From Asticcacaulis sp. (lineage in GTDB: Bacteria > Pseudomonadota > Alphaproteobacteria > Caulobacterales > Caulobacteraceae), in the NCBI GenBank assembly GCA_024707255.1, contig JANQAC010000002.1, positions 800,001-864,000 on the forward strand: a stretch of 64,000 bases of DNA. The letters are read 5' to 3'. Position 1 is the first letter of the stretch; each line of letters starts with the position of its first letter. Below, piece by piece: positions 9,109-18,093 of the stretch. The translations under genes and the position numbers were made by a program. The notes beneath the pieces are model-generated. The model saw nothing but the letters and a program-made list of their open reading frames with translations, ran no database searches and was not told the DNA's origin.

Positions 9109-9728
9109 TGCCTGAGACACTCCTTTATGTGGATGCGCATATGCTGGTGGCGGAAAAACCCGCCGGCCTGCTGAGTGTGCCCGGCCGCCTGCCGGAAAAC
9201 AAGGACTGTCTGGTTACCCGCTTGCAGATTGACTATCCCGATGCCCTGACCGTGCACCGGCTGGACATGGCGACCTCCGGCCTGATAGTGTTCGCGCGCG
9301 GGGCCGAGGCGCACCGCACCCTGTCGAAAGCCTTTGCTGATCGAAGGGTCAGCAAGCGCTACATCGCCGTGGTGGCGGGCCGGTTGGAAGGGCGGGGCGA
9401 GGTCGACCTGCCGCTGATCACCGACTGGCCCAATCGTCCGCGCCAAATGGTCGATCATAAGATTGGCAAGCCATCCCTGACGCGCTGGCGGGTGCTGGAA
9501 GCGGGGGAGGGCACAACGCGGGTTGAACTGGAGCCGGTGACCGGCCGGTCGCACCAGTTGCGCGTCCATATGATGGCGATTGGCCATCCGATCCTGGGCG
9601 ATGTGTTCTATGCGCCGCAGGAAATCGAGGCTCTAAGCCCGCGTTTGCGGCTACATGCCGAATGCCTGTCCCTGCCGCATCCGATCAGCGGCGAGACGAT
9701 GGATTTCCGGTCTCCGGCACCGTTCTGA
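9108..9728 (+). CDS. rluA: RluA-family pseudouridine synthase
   Basis: 206-residue enzyme isomerising uridine to pseudouridine in RNA. The catalytic Asp is in HRLDMATSG (about residue 45), with the basic motif SKRYIAVV and the C-terminal EPVTGRSHQLRVHM. The short length without an S4 domain is like RluA, which modifies 23S rRNA and tRNA, rather than RluC/D; the exact target is inferred. GTG start overlapping the preceding TAG. It ends back to back with the convergent SDR gene. Confidence 0.85.
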   Translation: MPETLLYVDAHMLVAEKPAGLLSVPGRLPENKDCLVTRLQIDYPDALTVHRLDMATSGLIVFARGAEAHRTLSKAFADRRVSKRYIAVVAGRLEGRGEVDLPLITDWPNRPRQMVDHKIGKPSLTRWRVLEAGEGTTRVELEPVTGRSHQLRVHMMAIGHPILGDVFYAPQEIEALSPRLRLHAECLSLPHPISGETMDFRSPAPF

Positions 9729-10427
9729 TCACCAGGGCAGGGGCTGGCCCGTATAGTCGTAAAAGCCGCCGCTCTGATGGGGTTGCAATCGGTTGATGAC
9801 GCTCAACAGGGCCAGGGCGGCTTCGGCGGGCGGCCGCACCGCCAGGCCGGTTTTGTGAAAAGGAGATGACAGGACCGTTTCAACCGTTCCGGGATGCAGG
9901 GATACGCAGATCGCTTGCGGGGCGCGCCGGCGCAATTCGATGGCGGCGGTCCTGACGAACTGATTGAGCGCCGCTTTCGAGGCTCGGTAACTGTACCAGC
10001 CGCCCAGTTCATTATCGCCGATGCTGCCGACCTTTGCCGAGAGGGTGGTGAAGACTGCGCGGCCTTCGCGGGGCAGCAAAGGCAGAAAATGTTTCATCAG
10101 CAGGGCGGGACCGGCGGCATTGACGGCAAACGCCCCGGCCATGTGCGCTGGATCGAGGTGTTTCCAGCTTTTTTCCGGTTGAAACTGCGCGTCATGCAGG
10201 AAGCCTGTAGCGTCTATCACCAGGCGGATATCACCTTGCGACGCCGCCCAGTTCGCGGCACCGGCTATGCTGGCTTCATCGAGCAGATCCAGCGGTGGGA
10301 CAGACGACCGAGACAGGGCAAGTACCTGATCGTAGCGGTTTTGCGCGATCAGCGTGGTGAGCAAGGCGCCACCGATTCCGCCACTGGTGCCGATGATGAT
10401 GGCATTGCCTTTTGAGGATGTGTTCAT
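9729..10427 (-). CDS. Short-chain dehydrogenase/reductase
   Basis: 232-residue NAD(P)-dependent oxidoreductase. The Rossmann motif GTSGGIGGAL lies near residue 13 and the catalytic YxxxK in WYSYRASKAALNQ. It lacks the longer substrate loop of sugar dehydrogenases and resembles the C-factor/CsgA-like SDR subgroup; substrate unknown. Divergent from the GH2 gene over a 116-bp region holding an operator-like palindrome. Confidence 0.8.
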   Translation of the reverse strand: MNTSSKGNAIIIGTSGGIGGALLTTLIAQNRYDQVLALSRSSVPPLDLLDEASIAGAANWAASQGDIRLVIDATGFLHDAQFQPEKSWKHLDPAHMAGAFAVNAAGPALLMKHFLPLLPREGRAVFTTLSAKVGSIGDNELGGWYSYRASKAALNQFVRTAAIELRRRAPQAICVSLHPGTVETVLSSPFHKTGLAVRPPAEAALALLSVINRLQPHQSGGFYDYTGQPLPW

Positions 10428-10466
10428 GCCGCCTTTACGATTATATCGCGTTTCTGGATTGCGCTT

Positions 10467-10484
10467 AAATTCATCATATGAATT
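10467..10484. promoter_or_regulatory. Operator-like palindrome between SDR and GH2 genes
   Basis: TTAAATTCATCATATGAAT contains TCATCATATGAA, one step from the ATACATCATATG core seen elsewhere, and is itself nearly symmetrical (AATTCAT...ATGAATT). It may control either or both divergent genes. Weaker match than the copies at 25889 and 38725. Confidence 0.35.
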
Positions 10485-10543
10485 TTAGCTTGTCATGATA
10501 CCGGTGTCAGAATAGGGTGGGGCCATAAACAGGAAACGCCGTC

Positions 10544-12595
10544 ATGAAACATATTGCCCGCCTGCTGCTGGCGCTCGCTGTCATTTTTTCAACGCCGGCT
10601 CTGGCGCGTGAACAAACCTCTCTCAACGACAACTGGCTGTTTATGAAAGGTGACATGCCGGAAGCAAAAAGTACGGACTTCCATGCCAATAGCTGGCAGC
10701 CGGTCACCCTGCCGCATACCTTCAATGCCGGCGACGCCAACCAGGGCGGCGACACCTCGCGTGGCGAAAAAGAAGGCGTCTATTATCGCGGATCGGGCTG
10801 GTATCGCCGCCAACTGGAGATCACGCCGGTGGCTGGCCAGCGCTATGTCCTGCAATTCGACGGCGCGGCACTGGTGACCGATTTATGGGTCAATGGGAAA
10901 AGCGTAGGCCATCATGAAGGCGGCTATGCGGCCTTTCGCTTTGATATCACCGATGCCCTGAAAGCGGACGATAACCTGATCGCCGTGCGGGTCGATAATA
11001 CGCGCGTGCCGCAGGTGGCGCCGCTGACCGGTGATTTCAACATCTTCGGCGGACTCTATCGCACTGTCTCGCTGATCACCACCGGCAGCGTCCATGTCGA
11101 TCTGATGGACCATGGCGGGCCGGGTGTTTATGTGACGACCAAGGCGATCAAGGAATCAAAAGCCGATGTTGGTGCGCGTATCCTGCTGAAGAACGACAGT
11201 ACCCAGGCGAGCCAGGTAAAGGTAAGGACGCGCATTCTCGATGCTGACGGCAAGACGGTCGCCACCGCCAAATCAGCCGTGTCGCTCTCTGCCGGACAGG
11301 CCCTGCCGGTCGAACAGGCGCTCAGCGTCCGCCGTCCGCATCTGTGGGCCGGCCGCAAGGACGCCTATCTCTATAAGGCGGTCATCGAGGCGGGGACTGA
11401 CAGCGTGACCGTGCCGCTCGGCATTCGCACCGTGACGATCGACGCCGACAAAGGGTTTCTGCTCAATGGCCAGCCCTACCGCATCTATGGTGCCAATATG
11501 CAGCAGCCGGGCCGCAAGGGCAAAGGCACGGCGGTCAGCGACGCCGATATCGACGAAGACATGCAGATCATGGACGATATGGGTGTCACGGCCCTGCGCC
11601 TGGCCCATATGCAGCACACCAAACGCGTCTATGACGATGCCGACCGCATGGGTCTTTTGCTCACCACCGAAGTGCCGCTGGTTGACGCGATCACCGCCGG
11701 TCAGGCGTTCCAGGACAATGCCGTGGAGCAGATGCGCGAGCTGATCGCCCAAAACTACAATCATCCCTCCGTGGCCCTGTGGGGGCTGGGCAATGAGATT
11801 CGCTCGACTGTGCCGGACGCCAATCCGGTGCTGGCCGCTTTGCAGACAACAGCAAAAACCATGGACCCGACGCGGCCGACCGTTTATGCCCATTGCTGCC
11901 TGGCCGATGACGATCCTATCGCCGGCCACAGCGATGTCATTTCCTATAACCGCTATTTCGGTTGGTACGGCGACACCTTCGCCGATATGGGCAAATGGGC
12001 CGATGCGCTTCATGCCAAATATCCCACGCGCATTTTCGGCGTTTCGGAATATGGCGCCGGCGCCAGCATCCGACATCAGGAAGACGCGCCGAAAGCCGTG
12101 GTGCCGCAGGCTTTCTGGCACCCGGAGCAGTACCAGGCGCTTTACCATGAGGCCAACTGGCGCGAACTGAAGGCGCGGTCTTATCTGTGGTCGGACTTTA
12201 TCTGGGTGGCGTTCGATTTCCCGTCCTTCCGCCGTAATGAGGGCGACCGCCCGGCCATCAATGACAAGGGCCTGGTGACTGAAGACCGCCAGACGAAGAA
12301 GGACGCCTACTACTGGTATCAGGCCAACTGGTCGGACCGGCTGATGGTCCATATCACCAGCCCGCGCGATGTTCACAAGCGCATCCGCCATGTGAAGGTG
12401 AAGGTCTATTCGAACATGGATGAGGTACGGTTGTCGCTGAACGGCGAGGCTTTGGGCGCGCAGAAGGTCATCGATCATGTCGCCATCTGGGAGATCGATC
12501 TGCGAGACGGCGAAAATGTCGTCGAAGCGTTCGCGGGCAAGGACCTGCACGACCGCGTGGTTTGGAACTATGAGGGGCCGGCCGAAGGGAAGTAA
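10544..12595 (+). CDS. GH2 family beta-glycosidase, exported
   Basis: 683-residue retaining glycosidase, probably a beta-galactosidase or related exo-enzyme in the periplasm. Signal peptide MKHIARLLLALAVIFSTPALA. Then a jelly-roll sugar-binding domain (GSGWYRRQLEI, DLWVNGKSVGHHEGGY), an immunoglobulin-like domain, and a TIM barrel with acid/base Glu418 in WGLGNEIRS and nucleophile Glu502 in GVSEYGAGA. The C-terminal part is short compared with E. coli LacZ. Substrate is not decided by sequence. A single-gene unit followed by an intergenic repeat. Confidence 0.85.
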   Translation: MKHIARLLLALAVIFSTPALAREQTSLNDNWLFMKGDMPEAKSTDFHANSWQPVTLPHTFNAGDANQGGDTSRGEKEGVYYRGSGWYRRQLEITPVAGQRYVLQFDGAALVTDLWVNGKSVGHHEGGYAAFRFDITDALKADDNLIAVRVDNTRVPQVAPLTGDFNIFGGLYRTVSLITTGSVHVDLMDHGGPGVYVTTKAIKESKADVGARILLKNDSTQASQVKVRTRILDADGKTVATAKSAVSLSAGQALPVEQALSVRRPHLWAGRKDAYLYKAVIEAGTDSVTVPLGIRTVTIDADKGFLLNGQPYRIYGANMQQPGRKGKGTAVSDADIDEDMQIMDDMGVTALRLAHMQHTKRVYDDADRMGLLLTTEVPLVDAITAGQAFQDNAVEQMRELIAQNYNHPSVALWGLGNEIRSTVPDANPVLAALQTTAKTMDPTRPTVYAHCCLADDDPIAGHSDVISYNRYFGWYGDTFADMGKWADALHAKYPTRIFGVSEYGAGASIRHQEDAPKAVVPQAFWHPEQYQALYHEANWRELKARSYLWSDFIWVAFDFPSFRRNEGDRPAINDKGLVTEDRQTKKDAYYWYQANWSDRLMVHITSPRDVHKRIRHVKVKVYSNMDEVRLSLNGEALGAQKVIDHVAIWEIDLRDGENVVEAFAGKDLHDRVVWNYEGPAEGK

Positions 12596-12606
12596 GCCTA
12601 CCCTTT

Positions 12607-12690
12607 ATACCTCCCCGGCTTGCCGGGGAGCCGGGCGGCCGGTGCCGGGAACCGACGCGCACTTGCGCGTTGGTGGTGGGGTTTCTTGCT
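12607..12690. repeat. Intergenic repeat, CCTCCCCGG family, copy 1
   Basis: Begins ATACCTCCCCGGCTTGCCGG (stem CTCCCCGGC/GCCGGGGAG) and ends with GTTGGTGGTGGGGTTTCTT. The same head and tail occur at 53919-54030 with a different middle. It sits between two convergent stops and may also serve as a terminator. Confidence 0.7.
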
Positions 12691-12692
12691 TT

Positions 12693-14369
12693 CTAAACGC
12701 CTGCTTTCAGCCGCATCTCATCAGCCTTTGCCGAGAACCGGCGGTGCGGAAAACAGGTGAACTGGCGTGACGTGATCGTGCTGACCGCCATCCATTCGCC
12801 AGTCATTTCCTCCGGCGTCAGGGTCAGGCGGATAAAGCCGTTATAGGCGTCATCGGCGGCCAGGACTTCCTCATTTTGGTCCGCCAGGGTGGCGGCCAGT
12901 TGCAGGTCTGGCAACCAGGAATCGAGCCAGCGCGTCGGGCTGGAAATGGCGGTGACGCCCAGTTCGACGGCGACCGGCTGGCCCACGCCATCGCGCAACT
13001 GGTTAGCCCAGGCGCAATGACTGTCGCCGGAGACAACGACCGTGCGCGCGCCGGCTGTTTTGATCATGGTGCAGAGCCGCTCGCGTTCGGCGGGATAGCC
13101 ATCCCAGGCGTCGAGATTGAAAGGCAAGGGATCGGCGCTGTCGAACAGGGCCACGAAGGTGTCGAGTTGTTTGCGCACGCCTTCCGGGGAAACGGTGCGG
13201 AGTGTGTTGATCGCATCCGGCCCCAGGCGCTTGACAATATCCGGGCCGTTGACCCGTGCCATGACGATCTGGTTGCCCAGCACCTGCCAGGTAACGCCAT
13301 CGCGGACCGAAGCGCTCAATGTGTCCTGCAACCATTGGCGCTGTTCGGCGCCCAGCAGTTCCCGCGCCGGATCATTGAGCCGGGCCCGGAAGGCCACCTT
13401 GTCGGGCTTGCCATCAGCATAGGTCAGGTCTTCGGCGTAATCGAACTGTTTGCTGCGCGCCAGCAGGCGGCTTTCCAGCATGACCAGTTCGGCCAGCCTG
13501 CCGAAGCGGAAGCTGCGATAGATGGCCTCGCGCAGCTTACCGGGCGCCGGATCGCGGATCGGCATCCATTCGCTGTACGCCTTGAGCGCGGCGGCCTTGC
13601 GCACACCCCAGTCACCCTCATCGGGCTGGTGATTTTCCGCGCCGTCGCGCCACGGGTTATTGCAGATTTCGTGATCATCGAAAACGCAGATCCACGGCGC
13701 GCGGGCATGGGCGGCCTGGAGGTCTTCGTCGCGTTTGTACTGGGCATGGCGCATCCGGTAATCGGCCAGCGAGACGATCTCGTGCGTCGGTTCGGGAATG
13801 CGCATCAGCATTCGGCCATTACCCATGCCGTAATCGGTCAGTCCGGCGCCATACTCATAGATATAGTCGCCGAGATGGACAACGGCATCGACATGCGGCA
13901 GGTCGGCAATGGCGCGATAGGCGTTGAAATAGCCGTTCGGGTGCAGGGAACAGGAAACGACGGCCAGCACCACCTTGTCGGTTTGCAAGGGCAGGGTGCG
14001 GGTGCGGCCGACCGGCGAGACGATCGGGCCCGCCAGGAAACGGTAGTGGTATTCGGTATCCGGCCTCAGGCCACGAACATCGACCTTGACGGTATAGTCG
14101 CGGCCGGCATCGGTGAAGACCTTGCCCTCGGCGACGAGGGTGGAAAAGCTGTCGTCGCGCGCTACCTCCCAGGCGATATCGGCGCCGCGCTCCAGGCCGC
14201 TGATCCGGGTCCACAGGATCACCGCGTCGGGTAACGGATCGCCCGAGGCGACGCCGTGCTCAAATCGCACCTGCGCGGGTGTTTCGGGAAGAGCGGAGGC
14301 GCCGAGCGCGGGCGCGGCGGCAATCGTGCCTGCGGCAAACAGGACTTTCCGGCGGCTGACCATCCCCAT
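12693..14369 (-). CDS. phoD: Alkaline phosphatase D, Tat-exported
   Basis: 558-residue Ca/Fe-dependent phosphodiesterase/phosphomonoesterase releasing phosphate outside the cytoplasm. Tat signal MGMVSRRKVLFAAG; an N-terminal PhoD domain (FEHGVASGDP); then the metallophosphatase core with GDYIYEYG, FDDHEICNNPW and VVSGDSHCAW carrying the metal ligands. GGGAG precedes the ATG at 14369; a second ATG two codons later is equally placed relative to the Tat motif. No Pho box was identified upstream. Convergent with GH2. Confidence 0.9.
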   Translation of the reverse strand: MGMVSRRKVLFAAGTIAAAPALGASALPETPAQVRFEHGVASGDPLPDAVILWTRISGLERGADIAWEVARDDSFSTLVAEGKVFTDAGRDYTVKVDVRGLRPDTEYHYRFLAGPIVSPVGRTRTLPLQTDKVVLAVVSCSLHPNGYFNAYRAIADLPHVDAVVHLGDYIYEYGAGLTDYGMGNGRMLMRIPEPTHEIVSLADYRMRHAQYKRDEDLQAAHARAPWICVFDDHEICNNPWRDGAENHQPDEGDWGVRKAAALKAYSEWMPIRDPAPGKLREAIYRSFRFGRLAELVMLESRLLARSKQFDYAEDLTYADGKPDKVAFRARLNDPARELLGAEQRQWLQDTLSASVRDGVTWQVLGNQIVMARVNGPDIVKRLGPDAINTLRTVSPEGVRKQLDTFVALFDSADPLPFNLDAWDGYPAERERLCTMIKTAGARTVVVSGDSHCAWANQLRDGVGQPVAVELGVTAISSPTRWLDSWLPDLQLAATLADQNEEVLAADDAYNGFIRLTLTPEEMTGEWMAVSTITSRQFTCFPHRRFSAKADEMRLKAGV

Positions 14370-14472
14370 AAGGCTCCCGCTATTTCCGATGAAACCAGCG
14401 GATAGGGTGATTTGATGACAGCCGTTTAGCGGTTAAGTGACGGTTTTTCTTCAAAAACCTTAACGGCCACAG

Positions 14473-14823
14473 TCAGGGTTGCTCCGACAGGCTGTAGATG
14501 CGTGCCATTTCCAGCCAGGTAGAGCCTTCCGGTCCGAAGGGCAGGGGCTTCTGGAAGGTACGCATCAGGGCATCCCACGCTGCGACATCGGGGTTGGCGG
14601 TATCGCGCTTGGCCTTGGCTGCCGGATCGAAATCCGGTCCCTGTTCCATGATCAGCACCATACGGTCGCCCACCAGCCAGATTTCCAGGTCGCGGATATC
14701 GTCGGCCCGGATGGCGTCGGTGACAGCCTGCGGCGGTCCGCCGGCCCGGTGCCAGGCCTTGTAGGTCTCTATGCCCTCGGCATGGATATCGACGGCGAAG
14801 ACCTTGCGGATTGTGGCGCTCAT
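14473..14823 (-). CDS. rhaM: L-rhamnose mutarotase family protein
   Basis: 116-residue cytosolic enzyme that speeds interconversion of alpha and beta anomers of L-rhamnose or L-fucose before oxidation. The family residues Tyr and His are in ETYKAWHRAG (RhaM active site near residue 22), with the following EIWLVGDRMVLIME strands typical of the dimeric alpha+beta fold. Start overlaps the LacI stop by 4 bp, so it is coupled to the regulator. In this neighbourhood it would feed the sugar 1-dehydrogenase. L-fucose versus L-rhamnose preference is open. Confidence 0.8.
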   Translation of the reverse strand: MSATIRKVFAVDIHAEGIETYKAWHRAGGPPQAVTDAIRADDIRDLEIWLVGDRMVLIMEQGPDFDPAAKAKRDTANPDVAAWDALMRTFQKPLPFGPEGSTWLEMARIYSLSEQP

Positions 14824-15842
14824 TCTGGAATATTTTCCTTGAAGATCGCCTGAACGCGGATCGGCAGATAGGATTTGACTGTCTCGCCGCGCAGGGTGCG
14901 GGCCAGTTGATCTATGGCCTCGCGGGCCTCGACATAGGGGTTCTGGTCGATAACGGCGTCCATCACCCCATCCAGCAGGAATTTACGGGTGTGATCGGTC
15001 AGTTCATGGCCGATAAAGACGATTTTCTGGTCGCGGCCGGAATCTTCCAGTGCCCTGGCAATGCCGCGATTACCGGCACCGATATTATAGATGCCGGCCA
15101 GGTCGGGATACTGTTGAAGGAGGGTGCGCGCCTCACGGTAGGCGGCCTCGTCGTCATCATGAACCTCACGCAGTTCGACGACCGACAGATTGGGATAGGA
15201 TTCGCGCAGGATATGGCGAAAGCCCATCTCGCGCTCCTCGTGGCCGCGATAGGACAGCGAGCCGGCAAACAGGGCCAGCTTGGCGGGGGCTTTCGGTAAC
15301 AGGCGGCCAAGCAGATAGCCGCTTAGCCGCCCGGCGGCGCGATTGTCGATGCCGATATAGCCTTCACGCGGCACATTCGAAATGTCCGAGATCAGGGTGA
15401 AGACCAGGGTGCCCGAATTGCGCAACTGGCGTAGGGCCTCCCGCACGACAGGGTGATCCAGGGCGATCACGCCAACTGCCTTTGAGTGGCCGGACAGTTT
15501 CAGCAGGGCATCGGCCAGGGCGTAGGGATCGAAGCCTTCGGTCATATGCAGGCGCAACTCGATATCACCGCGGTCGGCACTGATCTCCTCCAGCGATTTC
15601 GACAGGTTGCGGATGAAGGTATTGGCGCCATTCGGCAGGATGAAATCTAGCACCACGGGCGCGCGGCTGACCGTGACCTCTCCCGGCAGGGCGATATAGC
15701 CCAGGCGCGAAGCCGTCTGGAACACGATCTCCCGTGTGCGATCGCGCACGCCGGGACGTTTGTTGAGCACGCGGTCTACCGTAGCCGTAGAGACGCCGGA
15801 CTGTCTGGCGATGTCGATCAGGGTGGCGCGGGTAACAGCCAT
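14820..15842 (-). CDS. LacI family transcriptional regulator
   Basis: 340 residues. N-terminal helix-turn-helix ATLIDIARQSGVSTATVDRVL (residues about 6-26) and hinge helix, followed by a periplasmic-binding-like sensor domain (LDFILPNG onward, with YIGIDNRAAGRLSGYLLG). The TVDRVLN recognition helix is of the subgroup that senses sugars such as myo-inositol, rhamnose or fucose. Divergent from the DUF4432 gene across 300 bp; likely controls that operon and itself. Co-transcribed with the mutarotase. Confidence 0.88.
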   Translation of the reverse strand: MAVTRATLIDIARQSGVSTATVDRVLNKRPGVRDRTREIVFQTASRLGYIALPGEVTVSRAPVVLDFILPNGANTFIRNLSKSLEEISADRGDIELRLHMTEGFDPYALADALLKLSGHSKAVGVIALDHPVVREALRQLRNSGTLVFTLISDISNVPREGYIGIDNRAAGRLSGYLLGRLLPKAPAKLALFAGSLSYRGHEEREMGFRHILRESYPNLSVVELREVHDDDEAAYREARTLLQQYPDLAGIYNIGAGNRGIARALEDSGRDQKIVFIGHELTDHTRKFLLDGVMDAVIDQNPYVEAREAIDQLARTLRGETVKSYLPIRVQAIFKENIPE

Positions 15843-16142
15843 TGGGGCGCTCCTCCTTGGGATTCGCAGCCCGGCGCAGGGTTGCGGTCTTTGACATCAA
15901 AATACATCGAAACGACATGGATAAGTCAAGTGGTTTATTTGGCCCTATTGGCGATCTGGTAAAAGGTTGGAGTTGTGATACTGAGTCAAGTTATTGAAAT
16001 ATAATAATTTAATTAACATTCACGAAACGCTAAAAGGAAATTACACATATGATGTATGATGATGTATTGACATCAAGTCTGATCGGTATATGAGTGGTTG
16101 GTAGCAAAAAATATATCGCGTACAGGGATACGGAACTGGCTC
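15843..16142. promoter_or_regulatory. Divergent regulatory region between lacI and the DUF4432 operon
   Basis: AT-rich 300-bp region. It holds the operator-like double site at 16045-16069, a TTGACA immediately after it (16067-16072), and near the lacI start the small symmetric sequence TCGAAACGA (about 15908-15916), which might be a LacI-type site. Promoter elements cannot be placed with confidence. Confidence 0.4.
16045..16069. promoter_or_regulatory. Putative operator, overlapping double site
   Basis: ACATATGATGTATGATGATG with continuation TATTG. On the reverse strand it reads as two overlapping copies of AATACATCATNNNA, matching both the copy before GH78 and the copy before the GH141-like gene. 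It lies about 75-100 bp upstream of the DUF4432 start. Confidence 0.5.
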
Positions 16143-17318
16143 ATGGCTGAACTTTTCAAGCAAACCTACACGCGCCGTGACCTGGCGGCGCATACCGGCC
16201 AGTTGTCGCAATTCGCCGGTGTGCGTCTGATGACGCTTGGGGATGGTGTCGAGCGTGGCGTACGGATGCTGGAATTCCGCACCGGCTCCGGCCTGCGTTT
16301 CACCGTGCTGGTCGATCGCGCCATGGATATTGCCGATTGCGAGCATAATGGCCGGGCGGTGGGCTGGCATTCGCCTTCGGGCTTCAGGCATCCCGGCCTG
16401 CATGACTATGAAGGCGAGGGCGGCTTAGGTTGGTTCCGGTCCTTCTCGGGCCTGATGGTGACCTGCGGGCTCGATCATATCCTCTTCATGGATGACGATG
16501 CCGCCGATCAGTATCATTACAGCGCGCGTAAGGCGGTGTCTTCGTCACTGCACGGTCGTATCGGCACCATTCCGGCGCGCCTGACCGGCTATGGCGAGCG
16601 ATGGAACGGCGATGAATGCACGCTATGGGCGGAAGGCGTGGTTCAGCAATCGACCGTCTTCGGCGAGGATCTGCACCTGATCCGCCGCATTGAGGCGAAG
16701 GTCGGTTCCGACGAAATCCATTTGCATGACCGGGTGGTCAATCATGGATTCTACCGCACGCCGCATATGTACTGCTACCATATCAATGTTGGTCATCCGG
16801 TCCTGGCGGGAGGTTCGCGCTATGTGGCGCCGATCCGCGATGTGGTCTGGGCCGCCCATGCCGATGACTACCAAAGGCAGGAAGTTGGCTATCGCACGCT
16901 CTGCGAACCGAAGGTGAACTTCCATGAGCAGGTCTGGCAACACGATATGCAGGCCGACGCGTCGGGGAAGATCAATGTCGCTTTGATCAATGAAAACATT
17001 GGTTTCGGCTTTGAAGTTGAGATTTTGAAAGAGCAGTTTCCGGCCATGTATGAATGGCAGAACCTTCAGGCCGGGCACTACGCCCTCGGCATCGAACCGT
17101 CCACAAACCACGTTTTCGGCAAGCCATTTGCGAAAGAGCGTGGCGAGCTGATCTGGCTGGAGCATGGCGATGAGCGTCGCTATGACAGCGTCTTCCGTAT
17201 TCTGCCGGATAGCGCTGCCGTGGCCGATGCCGTTCGTCGCATTGAAGCGGTGGCGGTCCAGCCCGCCGAGGATTATCCCGTGCCGTCGGGCAGCTTTCCG
17301 CCGATCGGGGGGCGCTAG
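16143..17318 (+). CDS. DUF4432 / aldose-1-epimerase-like protein
   Basis: 391-residue protein of the galactose-mutarotase-like beta-sandwich superfamily; DUF4432 members accompany sugar catabolic operons and are thought to act on anomers or as sugar-binding epimerases. Visible landmarks: VLVDRAMDIADCEHNGRAVGW, GLGWFRSFSGLMVTCGLDH, SLHGRIG, the histidine-rich TPHMYCYHINVGHPVL and C-terminal GIEPSTNHVFG. No signal peptide. The start at 16143 is chosen by family N-terminus; a longer frame begins at 16098 without a ribosome site. First gene of a long plus-strand run. Substrate unknown. Confidence 0.75.
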   Translation: MAELFKQTYTRRDLAAHTGQLSQFAGVRLMTLGDGVERGVRMLEFRTGSGLRFTVLVDRAMDIADCEHNGRAVGWHSPSGFRHPGLHDYEGEGGLGWFRSFSGLMVTCGLDHILFMDDDAADQYHYSARKAVSSSLHGRIGTIPARLTGYGERWNGDECTLWAEGVVQQSTVFGEDLHLIRRIEAKVGSDEIHLHDRVVNHGFYRTPHMYCYHINVGHPVLAGGSRYVAPIRDVVWAAHADDYQRQEVGYRTLCEPKVNFHEQVWQHDMQADASGKINVALINENIGFGFEVEILKEQFPAMYEWQNLQAGHYALGIEPSTNHVFGKPFAKERGELIWLEHGDERRYDSVFRILPDSAAVADAVRRIEAVAVQPAEDYPVPSGSFPPIGGR

Positions 17319-17319
17319 G

Positions 17320-18066
17320 ATGCGGAACAGGACCATCCTTTATACGGGGGCTGCGGGTGGACTTGGCCTGCAAACCACGCTGAACTTTCTGAACCGCGGC
17401 GCCACCCTTGTGGCCGTCGATCACGACGATGCCAAGATCGCCGCCCTGACCGCGGCCGCCGCCGGCATCACCACAGGCCGTCTGCTGGTGACGCGCTCAG
17501 ATATGTCCGATCTGGAGGGCTTCCGCGCCGATATCCGTGCGCGCCGGGAAGAGACAGGCGGCTATGATGTGGTCATCAATAACGCCGCCATCTATCCCTC
17601 TAAATCTTTTGAAGAATTTACCGTAGAAGATCACCAGAAGGTCCAGCGCGTCAATGTTGACGCGGGCATAGTTGCCGTGCAGGAAGCCCTGCCGGGCATG
17701 AAGGCGAAGGGCTTCGGCCGCATCATCAATATCGCCTCGATCACTCTCTCCGGCGGCTGGCCGAACATCTATCCTTACGTCGCTTCAAAAGGTGCCCTGA
17801 TCGGCCTGACCCACGCCTGGGCCCGCGAATTCGGCCCCTACGGTGTGACCGTCAATGCCATTTCGCCGGGTGCCTTCCCGACCGACGCCGAAGCCATCAA
17901 TCCCGATCCCGAAGGCTATAACCGCCATGTCCTGGCCCAGCAGGCGATCAAGCGCCGCGGCCATGTCGGCGATATCGCCAACGCTATCGCCTTCCTCAGC
18001 TCAGAAGACGCAGGTTTCATCACCGGCCAGACACTGAACGTCAATGGCGGCTGGGTGATGAATTAG
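17320..18066 (+). CDS. SDR family oxidoreductase
   Basis: 248-residue NAD(P)-dependent dehydrogenase, probably oxidising a sugar or sugar acid. Rossmann motif TGAAGGLG (residues about 9-16), NNAA at about 90, catalytic Ser in NIASITLSGG and YPYVASKGALIG as YxxxK, C-terminal GQTLNVNGGW. Starts two bases after the DUF4432 stop, with the GGGGGGCGCTAGG stretch as possible ribosome site. Candidates include an L-rhamnose/L-fucose 1-dehydrogenase or a keto-deoxy-acid dehydrogenase; sequence alone does not decide. Confidence 0.8.
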   Translation: MRNRTILYTGAAGGLGLQTTLNFLNRGATLVAVDHDDAKIAALTAAAAGITTGRLLVTRSDMSDLEGFRADIRARREETGGYDVVINNAAIYPSKSFEEFTVEDHQKVQRVNVDAGIVAVQEALPGMKAKGFGRIINIASITLSGGWPNIYPYVASKGALIGLTHAWAREFGPYGVTVNAISPGAFPTDAEAINPDPEGYNRHVLAQQAIKRRGHVGDIANAIAFLSSEDAGFITGQTLNVNGGWVMN

Positions 18067-18093
18067 ATAATGCATATAAAGGTTTGATTTGAA

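Noticed and set aside
11273-12550. 425-codon minus-strand open frame
   Set aside because: Antisense to the GH2 catalytic domain.
12876-14234. 452-codon plus-strand open frame
   Set aside because: Lies wholly antisense to phoD, whose motifs are unmistakable.
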